Numbered from the stretch's first letter, positions 1-7,940 are shown. The stretch is 37,305 nucleotides of DNA from Nitrosomonas sp. (GCF_024282095.1 NZ_JAMWZS010000031.1:1-37305), one strand, 5' to 3'. Translations and numbers: made by a program. The notes: a model not told the origin generated them from the sequence alone.

Positions 1-378
1 CAAAATTGCATGCTTTCCTACATTATTTCCTTTTTTGTATGGAATGGCCTCTTTGATAAAGTCTTTTGAAGATAAAATCCATAGTTTATCCATGCGCTCA
101 GAGTAGAAAACAAACCAATAATTTAACCGGTATTTATGCGGGATAGCTGAAAAGAATGCAGCCGTGCCAAATTTAACTTCCTTTGAACGGGCTTTGATTT
201 GTACTTCTACAAAAGAACCATCAAGTTTTTTGATTACAGCATCAATGGCATCGTCATCAACCATTGGCAAATACACGTCAAGACCTTCCTTGAGCATTAA
301 GCCAATTACATAATATTCTATTCGCTTACCAAATGCAGCCGAATGTCTGAAGCTTTTATTTATTTTTTCTTCGTTCAT
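1..378 (-). CDS. Small PD-(D/E)XK nuclease-like protein, C-terminus cut by window edge
   Basis: An open frame runs from ATG at 378 to the left edge without a stop (126 codons seen). The ATG overlaps the hsdS stop codon as ATGA, so it is translationally coupled to hsdS. The protein begins MNEEKINKSF. It shows a pattern expected of a PD-(D/E)XK nuclease fold: a conserved-looking Glu at 21, Asp at 46 (in DDAID) and E58-x-Q60-x-K62 (in VEVQIKAR), the variant ExQxK form. The fold assignment is from these motifs only. Small proteins of this kind occur beside restriction systems and as Holliday-junction or intron-type endonucleases. Its role could be cleavage, repair or control of the type I system. 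It is not HsdR itself: no helicase motors are present in the part seen, and hsdR is expected further left. Confidence 0.7.
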   Translation of the reverse strand, partial: MNEEKINKSFRHSAAFGKRIEYYVIGLMLKEGLDVYLPMVDDDAIDAVIKKLDGSFVEVQIKARSKEVKFGTAAFFSAIPHKYRLNYWFVFYSERMDKLWILSSKDFIKEAIPYKKGNNVGKHAIL

Positions 379-1568
379 GCGGCTACTTCTTTTGAAGCTT
401 TCAATTCGCCATTAAATGCTTTTTGAAGGATAGATTTCTTCAGCTCTTCAAGATCATTTATTTTTTGTTGGAAGATGGTTTCTAGTTTTTTGGTTTCGGC
501 ACTGAGGGCATCGAGTTTCTGAACGATAATTCTTTGTTCTTGAATTGATGAAAGATTATAAATTCTAAATGCCCTAATATCTCTCATATTGATATGCTCA
601 ACCGTTGCGCCAGTTGAATGTAAAAGCAATTTTTCTTGCACATCTTTGGATAAAATCAAATATGCCAGATATTTTGAAATAAGCTTGTCTTTTTTCGGTC
701 GAATAAGAACAGTTCTTTGACCTAAACAGCATTCTAGGTTTTCAGGAATAACTGCTATGTTTCCAGCTGGAGCTTCTCTTGCCAAAATCAAATCATCAGC
801 TTTAGGAATTGCTCGTCTTGTCCATTGCAAATATGTTTCATAAGATACCCTATTTACATTGTCTAAAATCAAAGTCCCTTTGCCAATATTTGGTGTTCTG
901 ATTGAAGGATATCCTGTTTCTTGAATTGGTGCAGTTTTGTGTTCGCAATCCACAATTAACTCGCATAGATTGTCTATTGCATTGCTTATCTCACCTTGAA
1001 TTTTAGACTTAAATGTATTCTGCAAATAACTCTCAAAAAGTTCTTTGGCGTTTCTGAGGTTTTGTTCGGCATTGGCTTTTGCCTTAGCTATGGCGGCAAA
1101 GGCTTCATCTAAGATGGCTACGATGCGTTGTTGCTCGGGGAGTGGGGGGAGTGGAACTAATCTAGTTTCAATTGAGTTTTTACCAACATGCATCATAGTT
1201 GCACCAGTTCCATGAGCTGTCTTTATCGCCTCTGTATCCCATTTTAATAATTGAAACAAAAACTCTTTTGTAATTAGTTCGGTATTGGGAATTACCTTCC
1301 AAATATGATAGTGATAAATAACTTTCGCTCCTTCCCAAATTCTGGGACCAAACGAAGCAGACCATGCGTATAGTAAATCTCCATAATCACAATATTTGTC
1401 TTCATCTAATTCTAAGTCTGAGTGATACCAGTGATTATTTGTAAAAAAGTTTCCCACTCTTAAAACAGGATATTTCCCTTGCTGCAATAATTCATGCTTA
1501 GAATAGGCACGGCCATTTATGAATCTACATACTTCCCCTAACTTTTTTATTTCCCAACCTTGCTTCAT
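375..1568 (-). CDS. hsdS: Type I restriction-modification specificity subunit HsdS
   Basis: HsdS chooses the bipartite DNA target for the HsdM methyltransferase and HsdR endonuclease. The 397-aa protein has the normal two-repeat plan. A first target-recognition domain (about 1-140) opens with WEIKKLGEVC and ends at the conserved PLPPLPEQQRIVAILD. A helical spacer (about 150-190) follows. A second recognition domain (about 195-340) ends at a second spacer with SIQEQRIIVQKLDALSAE and a Lys/Glu-rich C-terminal helix. It starts 4 bp inside the end of hsdM (ATGA overlap) and itself overlaps the next gene by 4 bp, so the three form one transcription unit. Codon use is AT-rich relative to the chromosomal genes to the right, in keeping with acquired DNA. 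The target sequence cannot be read from the protein. Confidence 0.93.
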   Translation of the reverse strand: MKQGWEIKKLGEVCRFINGRAYSKHELLQQGKYPVLRVGNFFTNNHWYHSDLELDEDKYCDYGDLLYAWSASFGPRIWEGAKVIYHYHIWKVIPNTELITKEFLFQLLKWDTEAIKTAHGTGATMMHVGKNSIETRLVPLPPLPEQQRIVAILDEAFAAIAKAKANAEQNLRNAKELFESYLQNTFKSKIQGEISNAIDNLCELIVDCEHKTAPIQETGYPSIRTPNIGKGTLILDNVNRVSYETYLQWTRRAIPKADDLILAREAPAGNIAVIPENLECCLGQRTVLIRPKKDKLISKYLAYLILSKDVQEKLLLHSTGATVEHINMRDIRAFRIYNLSSIQEQRIIVQKLDALSAETKKLETIFQQKINDLEELKKSILQKAFNGELKASKEVAA

Positions 1569-3019
1569 ACCAAATCCAAAATTGAGTCTAATATTTCTGC
1601 GCTTTCTTTATCCAAGGCTCTCATTGCTTGCAAAATTTCCTGCGGTTGCCGTAAGGCTGTGGCTTCTTTTTTGTTGGGGTTTTTGGCACTCAGATCAAAG
1701 GTAGTCTGATCAATGTTTTTCGCATTGATGCTCCATGAGTTCTCGCTATCAGCAAAGGTTTTTTGTAATGCTACAAACTCAGATAAATCTTTCTCGTTCA
1801 GCGAATTGGTTTTTCCCAAATTGCGTTCAAGGTTCAATTGGTAAAACCATACTTTCTCGGTAGGTGCGCCTTTCTCAAAAAACAACACCACTGTTTTTAC
1901 GCCTGCACCGGTAAACGTTCCGCCCGGCAAATCCAATACCGTATGCAGATTACAATTTTCCAGTAAGAGTTTACGCAAGCTGATACTGGCATTATCGGTA
2001 TTGCTCAGGAAGGTGTTTTTAATGATCACGCCTGCTTTGCCGCCTGCTTTCAGTATCTTGATAAAATGCTGCAAAAACAATGAAGCGGTTTCGCCTGTCT
2101 TAATCGGAAAGTTTTGCTGCACTTCGGCGCGTTCCTTTCCACCAAAAGGCGGATTGGCAAGCACTACATCGTAACGGTCTTTTTCCTGTATATCAGCGAG
2201 GTTTTCGGCAAGGGTATTGGTATGCACAATGTTGGGAGCTTCCACGCCATGCAGAATCATATTCATGATGCCAATGATATACGCCAGTGACTTTTTTTCT
2301 TTGCCGTAAAAGGTTTTCTTCTGAAGTATCTCGGTTTGACTGGTGCTGAGGCTTTTCTTGTCATTGAGATAATCAAATGCTTCACACAAGAAGCCCGCGC
2401 TTCCTACAGCACCATCATAGATTTTATCGCCAATTTTAGGCGCAACCACTTTTACGATGGTTTTAATCAAAGGGCGTGGCGTGTAGTATTCACCGCCATT
2501 GCGCCCTGCGTTACCCATATTCTTGATCTTATCCTCATAAAGGTGACTCATCTCATGCTTTTCAGCGTGAGTTCTAAATCGCAGTTCATCAATACGGTTA
2601 ATGACTTCCCGCAAATTGTAGCCACTTTGTATGCGGTTCTTCAGTTCGCTAAAAATCTCCCCGACTTTGTATTCAATCGTATCGGCACTGACTGCATCGG
2701 TTTTAAACTTCTTAAGATAGGGGAAAAGGGTACGATCAACAAAGTCTTTGAGGTCATCACCTGTTAATGCTTTGTGGTGGTCTAGCTTGCCTTCTTTGTT
2801 TTTAGGCACAGCCCATACGTTCCATTGGTATTCTGGAGCAATAATGGTTGTGTAAGTTTTTCCTGTGAGTTCGGCTGCTGTTCTTTTGTCTTTTTCCAGA
2901 TCATCCAGATATTTCAAAAACAACACCCAGGATGTTTGCTCTACATAATCAAGTTCGCTGCTGCAACCTGCATCTTTGTGTAGTATGTCGTCTATATTTT
3001 TAAAGGTCTGTTCAAACAT
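1565..3019 (-). CDS. hsdM: Type I restriction-modification DNA methyltransferase HsdM
   Basis: N6-adenine DNA methyltransferase subunit of a type I R-M system, 484 aa. The N-terminal helical HsdM_N domain (about 1-140) is followed by the catalytic domain. AdoMet motif I appears as DGAVGSAGFL at 202-211, a subgroup variant of the commoner DPACGTGGFL, and the catalytic motif IV NPPF is at 289-292. Both key motifs are intact, so the methylase should be active. The N-terminus (FEQTFKNIDDIL...) resembles a subgroup I associate with Bacteroidota, which hints at distant transfer but is inference. It is the first gene of the hsdM-hsdS-nuclease unit and starts just left of an AT-rich non-coding region that must hold its promoter. 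The helicase/nuclease subunit hsdR is not in the window. Confidence 0.94.
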   Translation of the reverse strand: MFEQTFKNIDDILHKDAGCSSELDYVEQTSWVLFLKYLDDLEKDKRTAAELTGKTYTTIIAPEYQWNVWAVPKNKEGKLDHHKALTGDDLKDFVDRTLFPYLKKFKTDAVSADTIEYKVGEIFSELKNRIQSGYNLREVINRIDELRFRTHAEKHEMSHLYEDKIKNMGNAGRNGGEYYTPRPLIKTIVKVVAPKIGDKIYDGAVGSAGFLCEAFDYLNDKKSLSTSQTEILQKKTFYGKEKKSLAYIIGIMNMILHGVEAPNIVHTNTLAENLADIQEKDRYDVVLANPPFGGKERAEVQQNFPIKTGETASLFLQHFIKILKAGGKAGVIIKNTFLSNTDNASISLRKLLLENCNLHTVLDLPGGTFTGAGVKTVVLFFEKGAPTEKVWFYQLNLERNLGKTNSLNEKDLSEFVALQKTFADSENSWSINAKNIDQTTFDLSAKNPNKKEATALRQPQEILQAMRALDKESAEILDSILDLV

Positions 3020-3037
3020 GTATATTTATTTGGTTTC

Positions 3038-3166
3038 TTATTCTTTTTGATTGGCGGGTGTTTGGGCAGATTTTGTAAGGCTGATAATCATACATTTTTC
3101 ATGCTTCTTTTGTAGCTTACTTGATCCATACTTATAACCATTACGGCTTGATTTCGCTATTCTTAC
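3038..3166 (-). pseudogene. Remnant copy of the C-terminus of the small protein at 3586-3792
   Basis: On the minus strand, translation between in-frame stops gives a peptide containing AKSSRNGYKYGSSKLQKKHE. This matches the end of the 68-aa protein at 3586-3792 (ARSSRNAYKHGLGKLQKEIS). At the DNA level 3123-3157 and 3656-3690 are identical at 28 of 35 positions. No start codon or N-terminal half survives, so this is a decayed duplicate. The remnant and the intact copy bracket the origin-like region between them. Confidence 0.65.
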
Positions 3167-3250
3167 TTATTCAATGTACATCAATCGAATTGTAAAAAAT
3201 ATTTCAAGTTATTTAAATTACGGTCGATAACAAAAAACAGATAAGCAAAA

Positions 3251-3526
3251 TTGTAATTATTTACAACTTATTGAATGAAAAAGCATCGCACATAAATAAA
3301 TAATTTACTTGACATTCAAAAGTTACCCACAGTTTGAACAAAATAAAAAATTACATTACATAACTTCACGTCAAGAAGAAAAGTATCCCGTAACTATATG
3401 ATAAATGTCACATAACTAATATGTTAAATAATTAAGCAATCTAAGGAAAATCCTTAGAAATTTACAAGTTAAGCGTTCAGGCAAGATGGTTATACACAAA
3501 GTTATCCACAGAAACTGTGGGTAACT
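3251..3526. other. AT-rich non-coding region with DnaA-box-like sites; possible replication origin of the element
   Basis: No gene lies between hsdM and 3586 apart from the remnant at 3038-3166. The region is very AT-rich. Four sequences match or nearly match the DnaA box TTATNCACA: TTATACACA (3490-3498), TTATCCACA (3502-3510), TTACCCACA on the other strand (3524-3516) and TTACCCACA (3323-3331). Two of them form a 12-bp-arm inverted repeat, AGTTATCCACAG / CTGTGGGTAACT (3500-3511 and 3515-3526), with one mismatch. Other inverted repeats are TCTAAGGA-aaa-TCCTTAGA (3440-3458) and TTGTAA-N4-TTACAA (3251-3266). A run of this kind downstream of a primase/helicase pair fits a replication origin. It may also hold the hsdM promoter. 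Function is inferred. Confidence 0.5.
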
Positions 3527-3585
3527 AAAATTACTCATACTAAATATGATGATATCGTCGGCATTGAAAGCTCTTTCTATAAAAG

Positions 3586-3792
3586 CTAGCTAATTACCTC
3601 AATCGCCTTTCTATGTTCTTTCAATAACCGGCTTATTTCTTTTTGCAGTTTTCCTAATCCGTGCTTATAAGCATTCCGGCTTGATCTGGCCTTGCCTTCG
3701 AATGTTTTAGCGCCTGTCGACTGTTTCCACGGCTGCCAATTCCTGATTAAAGCTGCCTGTTTCAATCGTTCCTCGGGTGTCCAGTGTCGCAT
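3586..3792 (-). CDS. Small hypothetical protein of mobile elements (68 aa)
   Basis: The protein begins MRHWTPEERLKQAALI and carries the block PWKQSTGAKTFEGKARSSRN followed by AYKHG. I associate this Trp/Lys/Arg-rich pattern with small proteins of proteobacterial prophages and integrated elements, with no known function; the basic charge suggests nucleic-acid binding. The start is supported by a GAGG Shine-Dalgarno sequence 6 nt upstream of ATG at 3792. It overlaps the end of the preceding gene (3707-4327) by 86 bp in a different frame. A decayed copy of its C-terminus lies at 3038-3166. Confidence 0.7.
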   Translation of the reverse strand: MRHWTPEERLKQAALIRNWQPWKQSTGAKTFEGKARSSRNAYKHGLGKLQKEISRLLKEHRKAIEVIS

Positions 3793-4327
3793 GTTCAGCC
3801 TCGCTTAATAGTTCGTTTGACGAATTAATTGTTTTTCCTGCGTGCGAAGGGGATTGATTGTTATTAATTTGCTGGTGTCCTTGTGCAATATTGGCTTGCT
3901 TGGCAAAGACTATTGGCGGATTTTTCATTGCTGCCAATACCTCAACGGTTCGGGCGCATTGTGCTTGTGCTTTCAGGGCTAACCGTAAATTTGTTTCCAT
4001 TTGATTCAAATATTCACAATTCGCTGATCGTCTTGCCAGTGTGGTAAATATTCCATTGAGTGAGGCCACTTGCGCGCTTAGTGTCGATTCGAGTTCACTT
4101 AAATCACCCGCAATGATCGTATCTGATTTCACTTTCATCACCTCTATAGCTTCAGTTAAATCTACTTCGCCAATTACTGATTTAGTAAAGCATTGGGTTG
4201 TTATTGTATTTAGTATAGTAGGACATAGCTGCACTTCAGCCATTTTGCCCTGGTCACTTTTATTCTGGTTGACCTTTATATTAATAGATTGGGGGTTTTG
4301 CTTTGTAGGTTTCTTGCTAATCGTCAT
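3707..4327 (-). CDS. Hypothetical protein of the integrated element (206 aa)
   Basis: Not recognised as a named family. The protein begins MTISKKPTKQ and is Gln/Asn/Ala-rich, with a long helical middle section (about 65-145, containing SELESTLSAQVASL and TNLRLALKAQAQ) and a low-complexity tail. No signal peptide or membrane segment is seen. ATG at 4327 is preceded by AAAGGT, an acceptable ribosome-binding site. Its last 29 codons overlap the start of the 68-aa gene out of phase. Both frames stay open and the second gene has its own strong ribosome-binding site, so I accept both as genes. The pair follows the replication genes of the element and may act with them. Confidence 0.65.
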   Translation of the reverse strand: MTISKKPTKQNPQSINIKVNQNKSDQGKMAEVQLCPTILNTITTQCFTKSVIGEVDLTEAIEVMKVKSDTIIAGDLSELESTLSAQVASLNGIFTTLARRSANCEYLNQMETNLRLALKAQAQCARTVEVLAAMKNPPIVFAKQANIAQGHQQINNNQSPSHAGKTINSSNELLSEAEHATLDTRGTIETGSFNQELAAVETVDRR

Positions 4328-4473
4328 AGTTACCTTTATTGATTTGTATGGCGAGAAAAAATTCTCTGTATGTCTCCATGTCAGGTTACTTGAATTTGTT
4401 TCCTGTAGAGATTTACACCCTGGGGGAGTGTCTGCTTAAGTAAGCTATTTTTATACTGCATTTCATTATCAAT

Positions 4474-4839
4474 TTATTGAATCTGCCCTTTCTCAATTAC
4501 CTCTAATAAAAAGAATGCATCATATTTTTCTCGTGGTAAAAGCAATTCAAATGTGTACTGATCTCTGATTGCAATAGCTAGAATTACGCTTGCTGGATCA
4601 AAATTTGAATCACTGATGATTGCCCGCTCTGAACCTGAATTTTCTGCCAGCATAGTTAATACTCTCATCCGCCGTTTTTCCCGTTTGAGTTCTAAGAGAA
4701 TCGCTGGCTTATGTAAGCGAAGTCGTTGAAGCAGTTCCTCCGTTATTTTTTCCGGTGGCGATAATTCAAGGTATTCACCGTCAGCTTTAATACTAAAATC
4801 TTGCTCTCTCAGGTATTTAATAATTTCGATGGCATCCAT
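4474..4839 (-). CDS. TubC N-terminal-domain-like small protein (121 aa)
   Basis: Residues 1-55 fit the TubC_N docking-domain pattern: a short helix, then FSIKADGEYLELSPPEKITE, then a helix ending in HKPAILLEL. In polyketide/peptide synthetases this domain docks subunits, but it is also seen as a stand-alone or fused module in plasmid and integrated-element replication genes. The rest (about 56-121) is an unassigned alpha/beta segment. The ribosome-binding site AAGGA overlaps the end of the upstream ATPase gene, and only 3 bp separate the two genes, so they are co-translated. A protein-docking role with the primase or helicase is inference. Confidence 0.6.
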   Translation of the reverse strand: MDAIEIIKYLREQDFSIKADGEYLELSPPEKITEELLQRLRLHKPAILLELKREKRRMRVLTMLAENSGSERAIISDSNFDPASVILAIAIRDQYTFELLLPREKYDAFFLLEVIEKGQIQ

Positions 4840-4842
4840 TTA

Positions 4843-6669
4843 TTAAATCCTTATAGATTCAGAAAAATTATTTGTTCTAACGGATAAGTCTGAAACGACA
4901 TTGCCAATGTTGCCGTCATTGTCAGATAATATTTTTTTGATTGTGATTGAAATGCCGCGATCACCGTTTATTCGTTCAATGCCACCTTGCACCACACTCA
5001 CACCAATAGAATCAAGTGCCGGTGTTTGCCTTCTGATGGCATCACCTAAACCTCTAGGCGATCGTGGCCAACTCTCCAATGAATGCTGATCATTCTTTAG
5101 TCTGTCATATAGCTGCTTCACGGTTCCATGAAAAACGACTTCGCTATGACAGTTTTCTGCCATTTCACGAACTGCCACGGCAACGGGTGAAGCTTCCATT
5201 GCCCTTGAAACTGATTCGTTTCTGTTTTTCTTGAAGATTCGTTCAAATGCTCCAACCTCATGCCCCATTGCCTGCGCCATCGCCTCACCAAATCTTGCAA
5301 AATCTGCCATCCTTGGTGGTTTGTTTAGTTTGACGTAAGGTAACTTTGCCAAGGTTTTAACGAGAAGGTCTAGCAAAGCACCGAAGAGTTTCGGCCTTGC
5401 TGCTTCAAACTTAGCATTAATTTCGATTTCATCCCGGTAAGTTTCAAGCCTCTGCAATTCAATATTCAGTACACGGTCTGTTAAGTCCTGCGCCGTAATT
5501 ACTACCGGAATCGAATTGATTATCACCGGTCGTTTAACATTGATAGTGGTCTCATCATCATTGGTGTATAAGGTTCTAGTTGAAAAACCGCCACCAGTAG
5601 CCAAAGTACAAAGCGCGTCCTGTTGCTGCGCGGACAGCCGTGAGATATTTTCAAAAGAAACAATCCAATTAGAACCCGCGCTTACATAAATATCTTGAAT
5701 ATCCTTCGGTGCAGCCCGAAGATCACAGCCGCTGGGATCAATTAATTGCCTGATTCGCTTGTGTGTTGATGATTTTGCCGTACCCTGCAAACCATTTAAA
5801 GCCAAGACTGGAAAAGGTGTTTCTGATCTGAATGCTTCCAACATCCATGCTAAAACGAGCAACCTATAATCGCCACTGATATTAAGATATTCCCATAGAT
5901 CATCAATTTTCCCACCAGATACCGGCATTGGAAGGGCAAGCATTGATCCAGGTTTCCAAAACTTAATATGAGATTCAGAATCTAGGTTCCATCCTGAGGC
6001 CGTCACCTTGATGCTTTGCCAGTCCCCATCACCCATAAAGATATAGATAGCATCTTGATGATTTGCCGCTCTTATGTAGACACGTTTCTTGATACCGTCA
6101 TGTTTTGCGTGACCAGTAAGCGTGAAAGCTACCTGCTTGATGGCTGATTCACTTACAGAACGGCCAAACTCTCTGAAGTACTTGTGGCTTACCCATTCAG
6201 TAAATGGTTGTGAACCAATCCGATAGATTCTTTCATCATCTTCAATGAAGGTTTTATCTGCATCTTCATCATGAAGGAGTGGCTTTTCATCTAGGACTTC
6301 AAGAATGATGTCAGCATCAGAATTGCGCTGTCCTTGCCCGTTTTGCATAGGGTCTGTTTGACTATCAATATCTGCAAGCAATATTCCACTGGGTTTATTT
6401 TGCTTGATCGAAACCCTTATATTTGCCCAATCCTTTTGTGAAAGAACTCTGACAGTTTTTACCGCTTTGATAAACTCAGGCTCGAATAATGAACCGGGAT
6501 TTTCTTTGCATTTCGCAATTACTGCATACGCTATCGATAACGCATCTTTCAGGTCTTGTACTTTGGGGTCGATCCCATCATCTAAGTTTACCGCGGCAAG
6601 GTTGGTAACATTGGCAATGTCACCTGAAACTATTTCATCAGGAAAATTATTGTTTTCTTGATTATCCAT
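4843..6669 (-). CDS. P-loop ATPase / putative replicative helicase of the element
   Basis: About 608 aa. A P-loop GLQGTAKSST (about 293-302) is followed by a Walker-B-like stretch WIVSFENIS (about 335-343) and a sensor-like region, the arrangement of primase-linked ATPases of plasmids and phage-like elements. The N-terminal 290 residues include an acidic region and a likely DNA- or primase-contacting domain. I place the start at ATG 6669, not the in-frame TTG at 6687, because GGGAGG lies 8 nt upstream of the ATG. The gene then overlaps the primase by 8 bp. It probably unwinds or melts DNA for the element's own replication. Exact superfamily (SF3-like, DnaB-like or a DUF-type ATPase) cannot be settled by eye. 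Confidence 0.75.
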   Translation of the reverse strand: MDNQENNNFPDEIVSGDIANVTNLAAVNLDDGIDPKVQDLKDALSIAYAVIAKCKENPGSLFEPEFIKAVKTVRVLSQKDWANIRVSIKQNKPSGILLADIDSQTDPMQNGQGQRNSDADIILEVLDEKPLLHDEDADKTFIEDDERIYRIGSQPFTEWVSHKYFREFGRSVSESAIKQVAFTLTGHAKHDGIKKRVYIRAANHQDAIYIFMGDGDWQSIKVTASGWNLDSESHIKFWKPGSMLALPMPVSGGKIDDLWEYLNISGDYRLLVLAWMLEAFRSETPFPVLALNGLQGTAKSSTHKRIRQLIDPSGCDLRAAPKDIQDIYVSAGSNWIVSFENISRLSAQQQDALCTLATGGGFSTRTLYTNDDETTINVKRPVIINSIPVVITAQDLTDRVLNIELQRLETYRDEIEINAKFEAARPKLFGALLDLLVKTLAKLPYVKLNKPPRMADFARFGEAMAQAMGHEVGAFERIFKKNRNESVSRAMEASPVAVAVREMAENCHSEVVFHGTVKQLYDRLKNDQHSLESWPRSPRGLGDAIRRQTPALDSIGVSVVQGGIERINGDRGISITIKKILSDNDGNIGNVVSDLSVRTNNFSESIRI

Positions 6670-7582
6670 GTTGGTAACCTCCCGCAATCAAATCATTCCA
6701 GTCTTTTCCTGGAAGTGGCGGAATTAGCACTTTTCCACCAATAGCTAATGCAGCCTCTTTTGCTTTGTCTTGACCAACACTAGAGAGATCATTATCGCCA
6801 CAAATAATAATCTCAACATCTGGTGATAGCTCACGGATATTCTTGGCTACTGGTAAGAGATTGCCAGCATCAAACGCAACAATTACACGCTGTCCAGAAT
6901 CTTCATAAAGACTGGCACCAGTAGCGAACCCTTCACAGATCAATAGCTTTTCTGATAAATCACCGATGATATGAAAGCAGCCGCGCTTCCTTCCACCAGA
7001 TAAAAATAATTTTCTTTCACCCTCTAGCGAGATGAATTGCAGATTCACCAGTTGATCCGATTCGTTATAGATAGGAATTACCAATGCATGACGATAGAGT
7101 CTTGCGCTATGCGGCTGAATGCGTTTCTTGATTAAGTAGGGATGATCCTCTTGCTGGGTGATTGGTGTGGATTTATCCCAGATATAAATCGCCTTCTTCG
7201 CGGCTGCTTCTTGTTTCTGGTGTATTTCCGCCTCACGCTGCCTCTTAGCTTCCTTGATCTGCTTACTCAGTGCATAGGAAATACGGGAATTGCCGTTAAA
7301 CCTCCATGTTTGAGATATCCCGGATTTGTAATCCATAAACCAGCCTGCTGGGCATTTATCTGCATGAAGAACATACGCGCCGTTTTTGCTTCCGCGTTTG
7401 TGGCTTTCTATATGGAATCTATGAAGTTTGCTATCCGCAATAATCTCGCCAGAATAGTTAATTCCCGCGGATTGTATAGCTTCTAGAAATTGTAAATCTA
7501 TACCAATATTGGTATAATTTACGTACTGATTAAATGCCTTACCTGAAGCCACCTGCCCGGTGGCTTTTGCATTTCTGAGCAT
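6662..7582 (-). CDS. Toprim-domain DNA primase-like protein
   Basis: 306 aa. The C-terminal half is a Toprim domain: LLICEGFATG with the catalytic Glu at 217, and IIICGDNDLS with D263-x-D265, ending in the GKDWNDL motif typical of plasmid and phage primases. The middle (about 105-130) is a charged helix. No CHC2-type zinc finger is visible at the N-terminus, so template recognition may depend on another protein. ATG at 7582 has a strong GGAGGGG ribosome-binding site that overlaps the end of the AlpA-like gene, and the stop overlaps the ATPase start. Primase plus ATPase as adjacent coupled genes is the usual replication core of satellite-type elements. Confidence 0.85.
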   Translation of the reverse strand: MLRNAKATGQVASGKAFNQYVNYTNIGIDLQFLEAIQSAGINYSGEIIADSKLHRFHIESHKRGSKNGAYVLHADKCPAGWFMDYKSGISQTWRFNGNSRISYALSKQIKEAKRQREAEIHQKQEAAAKKAIYIWDKSTPITQQEDHPYLIKKRIQPHSARLYRHALVIPIYNESDQLVNLQFISLEGERKLFLSGGRKRGCFHIIGDLSEKLLICEGFATGASLYEDSGQRVIVAFDAGNLLPVAKNIRELSPDVEIIICGDNDLSSVGQDKAKEAALAIGGKVLIPPLPGKDWNDLIAGGYQHG

Positions 7583-7585
7583 AGC

Positions 7586-7816
7586 TTACCCCTCCACCCG
7601 ATAGTTGATTGGGTCGGCCAGCCATTTATGCAGTTCTGCGTTATCATAGAAGGTGCAGCGGATGCCCATTCTTTCCGGTTGCGGTGCTTTGCCTTCTAAT
7701 GATAATTGTCTGAATTTCTCACGAGAAACGGGACTGAATGGGGCAAATTTTTTATAGCGACTTTTGCCCGTAAGAGGTAACACTTCAGGTGTTACACCTG
7801 ATTTATTTTTATTCAT
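7586..7816 (-). CDS. AlpA-like / MerR-type helix-turn-helix regulator (76 aa)
   Basis: The segment SPVSREKFRQLSLEGKAP followed by PERMG, FYDNAELHKWL and a short tail is the AlpA/excisionase-type winged helix pattern: a helix-turn-helix, a wing and a conserved Trp near the end. In satellites such as P4 and CP4-57, AlpA-type proteins activate or assist excision. ATG at 7816 is preceded by AAAGGAG. It is first in the operon with primase and ATPase (4 bp to the primase), so it may also set replication levels. The palindromes in 7940-8050 upstream are candidate binding sites. Confidence 0.8.
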   Translation of the reverse strand: MNKNKSGVTPEVLPLTGKSRYKKFAPFSPVSREKFRQLSLEGKAPQPERMGIRCTFYDNAELHKWLADPINYRVEG

Positions 7817-7911
7817 TTAAGCTCCTTTGATTAACAAATGATATTTATCAATCAGGTAGCTGTTTCCTCTATCCAGCCTTGTTCATTTCTTGTCTATTCT
7901 TTAAACAATTA

Positions 7912-7940
7912 TTGACAAGTAATGTTTAAATGTTTATATT
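7912..7940 (+). promoter_or_regulatory. Sigma-70-like promoter pointing right, towards the integrase 3' end
   Basis: TTGACA (7912-7917), a 17-bp spacer and TATATT (7935-7940) form a near-consensus promoter. An inverted repeat ACTCAT-N6-ATGAGT (7945-7962) covers the predicted start point, as an operator would. No convincing plus-strand gene follows, so the transcript would run antisense to the integrase. The stretch 7817-8172 is otherwise without genes. AT-rich DNA gives chance matches, hence the low score. Confidence 0.4.

Noticed and set aside
2336-2767. Plus-strand ORF of 143 aa inside hsdM
   Set aside because: It lies wholly opposite the clearly recognised methyltransferase gene, has no family features and no ribosome-binding context; an antisense shadow.
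3440-3526. CRISPR-like array from the repeated GTTAYCCACAG units
   Set aside because: Only three 11-bp units, irregular spacing and mixed orientation; DnaA-box-like sites explain them better.
4843-6687. TTG start at 6687 for the ATPase gene
   Set aside because: The ATG at 6669 has a GGGAGG ribosome-binding site at the right distance, while the TTG has none.
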